5,894 nucleotides of DNA from Bacilli bacterium. GTDB taxonomy: Bacteria > Bacillota_I > Bacilli_A > RF39 > UBA660. A program made the position numbers and the translations under genes. Of the stretch, positions 1 through 5,306 are shown piece after piece (positions within the stretch are counted from its first letter, which is position 1; the number at the start of each line of letters is the position of its first letter). The notes beneath the pieces were generated by a model. It had not been told where the DNA came from and made no database searches. It worked only from the letters and a program-made list of their open reading frames with translations. The DNA lies in NCBI GenBank assembly GCA_017411235.1, contig JAFPMR010000154.1, forward strand, positions 1 through 5,894. The letters are read 5' to 3'.

Positions 1-87
1 TGGTGCCTCAGGTGGGACTCGAACCCACACGATATTGCTACCACTGGATTTTGAGTCCAGCGCGTCTACCAATTCCGCCACTGAGGC
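1..87 (-). tRNA. tRNA-Leu (anticodon CAA)
   Basis: Read on the minus strand, this folds as a complete class II tRNA. The acceptor stem GCCTCAG (plus positions 81-87) pairs with CTGAGGC (plus 5-11), followed by discriminator A and an encoded CCA at 3-1. The anticodon stem CTGGA/TCCAG encloses the loop CTCAAAA, giving anticodon CAA, which reads the Leu codon UUG. The T arm is GTGGG-TTCGAGT-CCCAC. A variable region of about 15 nt lies between the anticodon and T stems, as expected for tRNA-Leu. The gene is complete and its 3' end is at the window edge, so any further tRNA genes to the left cannot be seen. Confidence 0.97.
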
Positions 88-100
88 ATTGCATAAATAG

Positions 101-109
101 ATTATAACA
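101..109 (-). promoter_or_regulatory. extended -10 promoter of tRNA-Leu
   Basis: On the minus strand this reads TGTTATAAT, a perfect TATAAT with the TGn extension. It lies about 14 nt upstream of the mature tRNA 5' end, so transcription would start near position 94. No good -35 hexamer is seen at 16-18 nt, which is tolerable for an extended -10 promoter. The same TTTTTATGYTATAAT block recurs at the plus-strand promoters near 335 and 2218. Confidence 0.65.
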
Positions 110-156
110 TAAAAATTGTAAAAGTATTAAAATTTAATGTTCATTTAATAATTAAT

Positions 157-165
157 TGTTATTAT
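157..165 (+). promoter_or_regulatory. possible extended -10 promoter
   Basis: TGTTATTAT matches TGn plus a one-mismatch -10 hexamer (TATTAT at 160-165). No convincing -35 is visible at the right distance. It is proposed only because a strong intrinsic terminator at 302-330 on the same strand has no other visible transcript to end. In DNA this AT-rich, chance matches are common. Confidence 0.25.
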
Positions 166-231
166 TAAATCACGAAAGGAGAAAAGATAATATAAGATAA
201 AAAATAACAAACAGAAAATACAAAAACTACA

Positions 232-277
232 TATTAATGTTTAAAAAGACTTACACTCCTTTAATAAAACATTAATA
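232..277. repeat. 11-bp perfect inverted repeat
   Basis: TATTAATGTTT at 232-242 is perfectly complementary to AAACATTAATA at 267-277, with a 24-nt loop. A short inner stem (AAAG 245-248 with CTTT 259-262) is possible. It has no U tract, so it is not a terminator. It could be an RNA hairpin or a protein-binding dyad. Confidence 0.6.
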
Positions 278-300
278 ATTCATATAAACTCGACTCTGAA

Positions 301-330
301 GACCAGTTCATTGAACTGGTTTTCTTTTTT
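301..330 (+). terminator. intrinsic terminator
   Basis: ACCAGTTC (302-309) pairs with GAACTGGT (313-320) around a 3-nt loop, followed by a T-rich tail to 330. The opposite strand lacks a tail, so it acts rightward. It separates the 88-300 spacer from the three-gene operon. Its 3' arm doubles as the -35 region of the next promoter. Confidence 0.8.
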
Positions 331-340
331 ATGTTATAAT
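311..340 (+). promoter_or_regulatory. promoter of the three-gene membrane operon
   Basis: A -35 TTGAAC (311-316) lies 18 nt upstream of a perfect -10 TATAAT (335-340), which also carries the TG extension (332-333). Transcription should start near 347. The -35 lies inside the 3' arm of the upstream terminator and the spacer is its U tract, so the two elements share the same bases. Confidence 0.75.
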
Positions 341-357
341 CAATATAGGTGAGTAAC

Positions 358-684
358 ATGACAAATGAATGGACAGGCATAGAAATAACCAAAGCGGTAA
401 AGCGAACGAAAGAAATCAATAAAGAACTTAAAAGTGATTTAATAAATGATTGTAAAGAATTAAATCTTAAATATACAGGATTAAAAGTTGGAGAACTAAA
501 AGAAAAACTAATTAATAAACTGTATGAAGATTTAAGACTTTCCAAAGATGAAATCACATTTGTGTCGAGCAAACCAAGTGAAGCTGACATAGAAGATTAC
601 ATTCAAAAAAAGAAAAATCAAGATATAGCACCTAAGATGGATGCAGACTTAGAATTATTTAAATTTTTAAGAAAGAAGAATTAA
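358..684 (+). CDS. small SAP-like protein, unknown function
   Basis: A 108-residue, charged, apparently cytoplasmic protein with no signal peptide or membrane segment. Residues about 24-55 read as helix, extended turn, helix, with a pattern resembling a SAP motif (a Leu-rich first helix, then LKYTGLKVGELKEKLINKL). SAP motifs usually bind DNA or RNA. The match is by eye and modest. The C-terminal half is Lys/Asp/Glu-rich with no motif I recognise. ATG at 358 is chosen because AGGTGAG (347-353) sits at proper spacing before it. GTG at 349 would add three residues but would begin almost at the predicted transcript start. It is the first gene of an operon with the LiaF-like gene, whose ATG follows the stop after one base. 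That coupling suggests a link with the envelope proteins, but the function is unknown. Confidence 0.75.
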   Translation: MTNEWTGIEITKAVKRTKEINKELKSDLINDCKELNLKYTGLKVGELKEKLINKLYEDLRLSKDEITFVSSKPSEADIEDYIQKKKNQDIAPKMDADLELFKFLRKKN

Positions 685-685
685 T

Positions 686-1363
686 ATGAAAAAGAGTAAA
701 AACATTATATTAGGGGTTGTAATAGTATTAATAGGAGTAATCTTATTACTAAAGAGTTTTGGTGTAATAGATCATTTACATATTTTCTTTAAAGGATGGT
801 GGACACTATTTATTATAGTTCCAGCAGTAATTGGTCTCTTAACAGAAAAAGATAAAACTGGCGATATAATCGCCTTAATAATAGGTGTCTTATTATTACT
901 AGGTGTTAGAGATATTGTAGATTTCTCATTAATAGGAAAACTAATTCTACCAATCATCTTAATAATCATTGGCTTATCTATCTTATTTAAAGATACAATT
1001 CAAACAAAAGTAAAAGACAAAATGAAAGAAATTGATACTAAAGATGGAGAAAACTATACTTCTACATTCTCAACTCAAAGTTTTAAAGTAAAAGATGAAT
1101 TCAAAGGTAGTGAAATGAATGCTATCTTTGGTGGAATAGATCTAGACTTAACAAAAGCTAAAATAAAGAAAGATACAAAGATTAAAATGTGTTGTATCTT
1201 TGGTGGCATAGATTTATTCTTACCAGAAGATGTTGATGTAAAAATAGCATCTACTAGCTTATTTGGTGGAGTAGATGACAAAAGAAAAGATGTAAAAGAA
1301 GATTCTAAAAACACAATATATATTGAAGCATTCTGTATCTTTGGAGGAGTTGATATTAAGTGA
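686..1363 (+). CDS. LiaF-like membrane protein with FGG(I/V)D repeats
   Basis: A 225-residue protein. The N-terminal half has four hydrophobic helices (about residues 5-24, 36-53, 58-75 and 81-101), like the DUF5668/LiaF transmembrane module. After a polar linker (about 102-135) comes a beta-rich soluble domain with four regularly spaced FGG(I/V)D motifs at Phe148, Phe172, Phe193 and Phe219. These are typical of the LiaF C-terminal domain (DUF2154) and likely form a small beta-helix. In Bacillus, LiaF is a membrane inhibitor of the LiaRS cell-envelope stress system; that role is family knowledge, not shown here, and no LiaR or LiaS gene is adjacent. Cysteines (Cys169, Cys170 and one before the last repeat) sit beside the FGG motifs. 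The start follows the preceding stop after one base with only a weak ribosome site, suggesting translational coupling. The end overlaps the next gene by 4 bp. Confidence 0.88.
   Translation: MKKSKNIILGVVIVLIGVILLLKSFGVIDHLHIFFKGWWTLFIIVPAVIGLLTEKDKTGDIIALIIGVLLLLGVRDIVDFSLIGKLILPIILIIIGLSILFKDTIQTKVKDKMKEIDTKDGENYTSTFSTQSFKVKDEFKGSEMNAIFGGIDLDLTKAKIKKDTKIKMCCIFGGIDLFLPEDVDVKIASTSLFGGVDDKRKDVKEDSKNTIYIEAFCIFGGVDIK
1343..1349 (+). promoter_or_regulatory. ribosome binding site inside the preceding gene
   Basis: GGAGGAG lies 10 nt before the GTG start at 1360. The same bases encode the two glycines and part of the valine of the last FGGVD repeat of the LiaF-like protein. It supports the GTG start of the downstream gene, which overlaps the upstream TGA as GTGA. 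Confidence 0.7.
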
Positions 1364-2187
1364 CAACTACTCAAAAAATAATTAAGTATTGTGCTTTAGC
1401 ATTTGCTCTATGTTTAATAGCAGGAATCTTTAGTGCTATTCTACAAGGAGCACGTTTCATAGGCGAAGCCTTATTTGGTGAATCAGCTAAAATGGATAAA
1501 TATGTTTATCTAGTAGAAGAAGCTGATCCAGTAAAATATGAATCAAAAAAACTAGTTATAGAAGCTAGTGCTACAAATATCAAAATAGTTAAAGGAACAG
1601 CATTCACAGTAAGGACTAATAATAAAAATATTAATTATTATCCAGATGACGAAGAATTAACTATTAAAGAAAAAAATAAAAGAAGTTTCAATATAGGTTC
1701 TATTGATACTGAACTAATAATTGAAATGCCTCAAATACATCCATTTGAAAAAATAGAAATAGAAGCTGGAGCCGGTAAAATAAATATTCAAGATTTAAAA
1801 GTAGACAAACTAGAACTAGAACAAGGTGCTGGTTCAGTATATATGAAAAATGTTGAAGTAACAAAAACAACTAACATTGATGGTGGAGCTGGTTCTATTA
1901 CTATTGAAGAAACTACTATGAGTAATATTAAATTAAATATTGGAACAGGTTCATTTAAATATAATGGATACTTAACTGGTATTAATAATATTGACTGTGG
2001 AGTAGGTAGTACTACATTAAATCTAAAAGGAGATAAAAAAGATTATCAATTACACTTAGAAAAAGGTGTAGGTAGTATTAAAGTAGATGGTGAAAAAGTA
2101 TCTAATGATAAAACCATTGGTAATGGAGCTAACACAATTGATATCGATGGTGGAGTAGGATCTATTACAATAAATTTTACTAAATAG
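1360..2187 (+). CDS. membrane-anchored DUF4097/LiaG-like beta-solenoid protein
   Basis: A 275-residue protein with one N-terminal hydrophobic helix (about residues 10-28) and then an extended beta-rich domain, probably outside the membrane. From residue 137 on, Gly-x-Gly motifs followed mostly by Ser and beta-branched residues recur at Gly137, 156, 176, 195, 214, 236 and 265. They lie about 19-20 residues apart at first, then further apart. This is the signature of a right-handed beta-solenoid of the DUF4097 'putative adhesin' family, to which Bacillus LiaG belongs. Translation starts at GTG 1360, overlapping the stop of the LiaF-like gene (GTGA), with a strong GGAGGAG site upstream. A terminator follows immediately after the stop, so it is the last gene of the operon. 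The pairing with a LiaF-type protein is typical of envelope-stress loci. The exact function and any ligand are unknown. Confidence 0.85.
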   Translation: MTTTQKIIKYCALAFALCLIAGIFSAILQGARFIGEALFGESAKMDKYVYLVEEADPVKYESKKLVIEASATNIKIVKGTAFTVRTNNKNINYYPDDEELTIKEKNKRSFNIGSIDTELIIEMPQIHPFEKIEIEAGAGKINIQDLKVDKLELEQGAGSVYMKNVEVTKTTNIDGGAGSITIEETTMSNIKLNIGTGSFKYNGYLTGINNIDCGVGSTTLNLKGDKKDYQLHLEKGVGSIKVDGEKVSNDKTIGNGANTIDIDGGVGSITINFTK

Positions 2188-2188
2188 A

Positions 2189-2213
2189 AGAGACTAAAAA
2201 GTCTCTCTTTTTT
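2189..2213 (+). terminator. intrinsic terminator of the three-gene operon
   Basis: AGAGACT (2189-2195) and AGTCTCT (2200-2206) form a 7-bp stem with an AAAA loop, followed by C and six Ts. It begins one base after the stop codon of the DUF4097-like gene. Its U tract runs directly into the next extended -10. Confidence 0.85.
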
Positions 2214-2214
2214 A

Positions 2215-2223
2215 TGCTATAAT
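2215..2223 (+). promoter_or_regulatory. extended -10 promoter of the GH10-like gene
   Basis: TGCTATAAT is a perfect TATAAT with the TG extension. It starts two bases after the U tract of the upstream terminator. The -35 region falls within the terminator hairpin and shows no recognisable hexamer. Transcription should start near 2230, giving a very short leader with AGAAGGTG just before the ATG at 2246. Confidence 0.65.
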
Positions 2224-2245
2224 AAAATAGATAGAAGGTGATTAT

Positions 2246-4132
2246 ATGAGTAAAGAAGAACAAATCAGAGAATATGCTAAAAGGATGTTTCAAAACCTAG
2301 AAGAAACAGGTGTTTATTTATCTGATGAAGAAAAAGAAGAACTAATATCACCATTTCTAAATCAAGAAGGACCTGTAGATGAAATAAATGAAAAACTATT
2401 ACAGGCAACTATTGCTTTTAAAGAACGTCATGATAGAACTATAGCTAGTATAGAAGCACCTATAGGTGGTATCGAATTCTATCAAATACCAAATATGCAT
2501 CATGGTATAACTTTAAATGAACAAGACATTGATTTGTTAAGTATTGTAGGTGCTCAAACACCAGAAGAACTACAACAAGTAGCAAGAACATTACTTAATA
2601 TACCTACAAATTTAACAGATGTAACATATGAAAACTTAGAAGAGAAAAAAAGAGCATTATTTAAAAGATATACAGATGTCTTAATACCTAAAAATGAATT
2701 CTTCTTAGATAAAAGTATTCAAGTAAAATCAATGATTCAATACTTATTCAACATTGGTTTTCTAACAGATGAAGAAAAAGCAATCATCTCAAAGGTAATT
2801 AGTGAAGAACAAGATAAATACTTAATCCTAGGTAGATTAAGAGAATCACTACCTCCTAGTAGAGTAACTGAAATATTAAGAGTATTAAGAGACTTAGCAC
2901 CTATTGAAAAGAGTGGAATAAAAAGTAGTACCTTTGAAGCTTATGTTAATTTATATAATCAACTACCAAAATTCAGTTCTGTAACAATAGATGATCAATT
3001 TAAATATGGAAGTATTGTTCTAGGTGATGGAACAATGGTCTTTAAACATTTTGAAAAATGTTTAAGATTTGCTGAAAAGCATAATCTAGAAGTACGTGGT
3101 AATTCCTTAATATCATATATGGGATGTCCTGATGATTTATATAATAAAGAACCATCTGAACAAGTTCATGATGAAGCATATAAAGCATTAGATAATTACA
3201 TTAAAGGAATGTTCTCATTGTTATCACGTCCAGAATATAAAGACCGTGTAAGAAGTATTGATATCTTTAATGAACTATTAACAAGAAAAGGACCAGATTA
3301 TGTCTTTAGAGGAGAAGCTCCTCAAGATGTCGAACCTTCAAAACTAGATGATGTTAAATCAGGTTGGTTTAAACATCTATCATTAGAAGATATCTTTAAA
3401 CTAATTGCAGATAACAAACATCTTCTAGAAGGAAAAGTAGATTTCATGTATAATGAAGTCTTCTTAGAAGATCCTAAAAAAATGGAAGAATTCCATAAGA
3501 TAATGTCTAAAATACAAAAATTTGAACAAGAAAATCATATTCAAATAATAGATACATTAGGAATTCAAATGCATATAGATAGCAGAGTAACACAAGAACA
3601 ATTAGTAACTATGTTTAGAGAAATGGCTAAATATAATTATCCAATAGAAATAACTGAATTCGATATGACAATGAATAAAGAAGACATTAGAGGTCTTAAC
3701 GAACAACAAGTAGAAAGAGTAAGACAAATGATTCTTAATGGTATCTTTAAAACTATTAATGGTTTAAGAGAAGAATGTAATATCAAAGGATTTACTATTT
3801 GGAGTTTAACAGACAAACACAATTTTGAAGTATCATTAGAAAATGAACAAAGAATACCTAATGGAGAAGAACCAATAGAAACTCTACATGGTGGATATTT
3901 CACTGAAGAAATGACACCTAAAGGAGAACAAGTAGAATTAGGTTACCAACAAGAAAAAGCACAACAAGAAGGTTTAGAACAAGACAAACCAAAATCATTA
4001 ACATATCAACCACCTAAACCAAGAAGAGAAGAAGAAGATAATCAAGGCTTTGCTAATATATTAATAATAGCTATTGTAGTAGGTGGCTTCTTAGGTATCC
4101 TATTAGCATTTGCTATGCTAAATATAAAATAA
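2246..4132 (+). CDS. GH10-like glycoside hydrolase with C-terminal membrane anchor
   Basis: A 628-residue protein. Residues 1 to about 240 are charged and helix-rich, with no family I recognise and no signal peptide. Residues about 250-560 carry the hallmarks of glycoside hydrolase family 10 (typically beta-1,4-xylanases). These are VRGNSL at 283 (usual VRGHTL), DIFNE with the candidate acid/base Glu343 (usual DVVNE), GIQMH with His443, ITEFD with the candidate nucleophile Glu471 (usual ITELD), and FTIW with Trp519 before a DKHNF segment (usual WGVxDxxSW). The 128-residue spacing of the two Glu fits the family. The xylanase His of RGHTLVWH is replaced (RGNSLISY), so the substrate may differ. 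After a Gln/Glu/Pro/Lys-rich linker (about 560-600), residues about 602-625 form one hydrophobic helix and the chain ends three residues later, as in tail-anchored proteins. Topology is therefore unclear. It is monocistronic, with its own promoter and no terminator before the next one. Confidence 0.85.
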   Translation: MSKEEQIREYAKRMFQNLEETGVYLSDEEKEELISPFLNQEGPVDEINEKLLQATIAFKERHDRTIASIEAPIGGIEFYQIPNMHHGITLNEQDIDLLSIVGAQTPEELQQVARTLLNIPTNLTDVTYENLEEKKRALFKRYTDVLIPKNEFFLDKSIQVKSMIQYLFNIGFLTDEEKAIISKVISEEQDKYLILGRLRESLPPSRVTEILRVLRDLAPIEKSGIKSSTFEAYVNLYNQLPKFSSVTIDDQFKYGSIVLGDGTMVFKHFEKCLRFAEKHNLEVRGNSLISYMGCPDDLYNKEPSEQVHDEAYKALDNYIKGMFSLLSRPEYKDRVRSIDIFNELLTRKGPDYVFRGEAPQDVEPSKLDDVKSGWFKHLSLEDIFKLIADNKHLLEGKVDFMYNEVFLEDPKKMEEFHKIMSKIQKFEQENHIQIIDTLGIQMHIDSRVTQEQLVTMFREMAKYNYPIEITEFDMTMNKEDIRGLNEQQVERVRQMILNGIFKTINGLREECNIKGFTIWSLTDKHNFEVSLENEQRIPNGEEPIETLHGGYFTEEMTPKGEQVELGYQQEKAQQEGLEQDKPKSLTYQPPKPRREEEDNQGFANILIIAIVVGGFLGILLAFAMLNIK

Positions 4133-4135
4133 CTT

Positions 4136-4164
4136 TTGACAAATATAATTATATGTATTATTAT
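4136..4164 (+). promoter_or_regulatory. near-consensus promoter of the His-leader operon
   Basis: A perfect -35 TTGACA (4136-4141) and a -10 TATTAT (4159-4164) are separated by the optimal 17 nt, starting four bases after the stop of the GH10-like gene. The predicted transcript start near 4171 leaves about 19 nt before the leader ATG, which includes a strong ribosome site. This is the best -35/-10 pair in the window, consistent with strong transcription that is then limited by attenuation. Confidence 0.85.
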
Positions 4165-4189
4165 TTAAACCAAGAAAGGGAGATTATTT

Positions 4190-4252
4190 ATGAAAACTAT
4201 AATTTCTAAATTACATCATCATAATAATCTGCACTTGTTAATACGACACTAA
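4190..4252 (+). CDS. histidine-rich leader peptide (20 aa)
   Basis: The short frame reads MKTIISKLHHHNNLHLLIRH and then TAA. ATG 4190 is preceded by AAAGGGAG (4175-4182) at 7-nt spacing, a strong ribosome site placed right after a near-consensus promoter. Five of 20 codons are His: CAT at 4214, 4217 and 4220, CAC at 4232, and CAC at 4247, the last codon before the stop. That density is far above chance and recalls the HisL leader peptide of enterobacterial his operons, which senses charged tRNA-His by ribosome stalling. The stop lies in the apical loop of the first leader hairpin, and the fourth His codon lies in that hairpin's 5' arm. The peptide is followed by a terminator and by an operon containing a HisRS-family gene. 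The sensing role is inferred. Confidence 0.75.
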   Translation: MKTIISKLHHHNNLHLLIRH

Positions 4253-4349
4253 TAATCGTAGGTACAAGTGCTATTTGTGGTGCTTGTATTTAGTTAAATA
4301 ATAGATATATATTTAAAAGCTATACAGGTACCACTTGTATAGCTTTTTT
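4231..4349 (+). promoter_or_regulatory. candidate histidine attenuator (competing hairpins)
   Basis: Five segments can pair in exclusive ways. A (4231-4238, GCACTTGT) pairs with B (4264-4271, ACAAGTGC) for 8 bp, capped by an inner stem TACGA/TCGTA (4242-4246 with 4256-4260). B (4263-4268) can instead pair with C (4283-4288), TACAAG with CTTGTA. C (4277-4289) pairs with D (4322-4334) for 13 bp including two G-U pairs. D (4315-4326) pairs with E (4336-4347) as the terminator. B can also pair with E (4263-4270 with 4332-4339). C:D would block the terminator, so it is the likely antiterminator. Leader translation controls access to A and B. I see no T-box specifier hairpin or T-box sequence. The pairings are read directly; which state means starvation is inference. 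Confidence 0.7.
4315..4349 (+). terminator. intrinsic terminator of the attenuator
   Basis: A 12-bp stem (4315-4326 with 4336-4347; G/C-containing core 4319-4326 with 4336-4343) has a 9-nt loop and a run of six Ts ending at 4349. It lies 29 bp before the phosphoribosyltransferase gene and downstream of the operon promoter, so it must be read through for the operon to be expressed. It is also the only visible terminator for transcripts of the GH10-like gene. Confidence 0.88.
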
Positions 4350-4378
4350 AAATATAAAAATTAGAAAGAGGATTAATT

Positions 4379-5306
4379 ATGAAAGAAATAAATGAAGGTA
4401 TCGTTTATTCGAACGATATCAAACTAATACTAAGTGGTTATAATAACTTGGATTATAACTACAATGGAATACTATTACCAAGTAACATCGAAAATCTAAG
4501 AAAAGACTTCAAAAAAACTACTCAAGGAATATTTCCTAAAGTAACAATAATCAGTGAAGAGGACATGATATCTAGTATGTCTAATGCTATAAAGGATGTA
4601 CTAGGTATCTATCCCCATTGTTTCACTAGATAAAATATATTTAAGAATCGACAATCAAAACGTTTACTTTCTTGATTGTACAAGACTAGATAATTCAAAA
4701 GAACTAGTATCAAGGAGATTACCAAATGACAAATATAACGTCGAAGCACAGATTCATCGTTTAGCATATCTCTTTAAAAGATTAGGAATAAAAGAAATAA
4801 TCTTAGCAGATGATGTTGTCTTTAGTGGTTCCGTACTAAGAACTATTATTAATGAATTTAAAGCTTGTAATATAAATGTCATTGGTATCAGAACATGTAT
4901 CTCAACTAATGAATCATATGAATACTTTAATAAGAACTTACCATTAGGTTTAAAGTGTGAATACTTAATGAGTAATCAAGTAATTGATCAAATCTGTGAA
5001 AGAGACTTTTACTTTGGTATAGCAGGATCAGGTATATCAGTTAAAAGAGATAACGAAATACTAAAAGCACCATACTTTAAACCTTATGGTGATCCTGTTA
5101 ATAGATCATCTATACCAACAATTGAAGAACAGAGATTCTCTCTAACTTGTCTAAGAAGATCTTTAGAACTATGGCAAGAAATAGATAGATTAAATAACCA
5201 AAAAACACTCATCAAAGACTTACCAGAAAAAATAATCAATACAAATGAAAATGATAGTGTTGAATATACACTCAAGAAAGGAATGAATAAATTATGTATC
5301 AAATAG
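4379..5306 (+). CDS. phosphoribosyltransferase-domain protein, split by a +1 frame change
   Basis: ATG 4379 has the ribosome site AGAAAGAGGA (4363-4372). As written, the frame stops after 84 residues at 4633. A second frame is open from 4605 to the stop at 5306 and contains no ATG, GTG or TTG start before ATG 4968. Joining them by skipping one C of CCCC (4613-4616) gives a 308-residue protein reading GIYPIVSLDKIYL across the joint. The joined protein has a type I PRPP-binding loop, LADDVVFSGSV, with Asp144, Asp145 and Ser149-Gly-Ser, which marks a phosphoribosyltransferase fold. Ser replaces the usual Thr of TG(S/T)-type loops. The acceptor base is unknown. The C-terminal part (KPYGDPVNRSSIP onward) is not a motif I know. 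Reinitiation at 4968 would lose the PRPP loop. It overlaps the next gene by 13 bp. It is either a recently broken gene, a sequence error, or a frameshifted product. Confidence 0.75.
4613..4618 (+). other. CCC-C-AT frame-change site
   Basis: The upstream frame reads TAT CCC CAT; the downstream frame reads CCC ATT GTT. The upstream frame stops at 4631-4633 and the downstream frame is closed by TAG at 4602-4604, so the change must lie between 4605 and 4630. CCCC is the only C run there. CCC-C is a known site of +1 slippage by tRNA-Pro, and here the next zero-frame codon is the His codon CAT. Whether it is functional is unknown. Confidence 0.5.

Larger units (their letters stand above)
172..330 (+). 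ncRNA. candidate small RNA ending at an intrinsic terminator
   Basis: This stretch carries no convincing open reading frame on either strand. It does have the parts of a small RNA of about 160 nt: a possible extended -10 just upstream (157-165), an 11-bp hairpin (232-242 with 267-277) and a strong U-tailed terminator (302-330). The hairpin loop contains CTCCTTT (256-262), which is complementary to Shine-Dalgarno sequences and also to the AAAGGAG at 175-181 in the same transcript. An exposed anti-SD loop is typical of small RNAs that block ribosome binding on target mRNAs. That role is inference; no known RNA family is recognised. The alternative is an ordinary spacer whose terminator stops stray readthrough. 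Confidence 0.3.

Noticed and set aside
237..275. 12-codon ORF starting at ATG 237
   Set aside because: It has no ribosome binding site and lies within the inverted repeat; length and context do not support translation.
349..357. GTG 349 as the start of the SAP-like gene
   Set aside because: It overlaps the ribosome site AGGTGAG used by ATG 358 and lies almost at the predicted transcript start.
261..590. Minus-strand open frames at 261-590, 772-969, 1075-1374, 3637-3903 and 5084-5302
   Set aside because: They lie opposite well-supported genes, lack ribosome sites and give low-complexity Ser/Leu/Ile-rich proteins typical of antisense shadows of AT-rich genes.
4171..4349. T-box riboswitch for tRNA-His
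   Set aside because: A T-box would be the usual control of a HisRS gene in low-GC Gram-positives, and the terminator loop contains GGTACCAC, which faintly recalls the T-box core. The leader is too short, however, lacks a stem I with a specifier loop, and has no full T-box sequence, while the translated His-rich ORF explains it better.
4651..4679. 8-bp perfect hairpin (ACAATCAA with TTGATTGT) inside the PRTase gene, as a frameshift stimulator
   Set aside because: It begins about 35 nt after the slip site, too far for a typical stimulator, has a 13-nt loop and is AT-rich. It is probably chance within coding sequence.
4968..5306. Separate 112-residue gene starting at ATG 4968
   Set aside because: There is no ribosome site, and the same frame is open for more than 110 codons upstream, encoding the PRPP-binding loop; it is the 3' part of the split PRTase gene.
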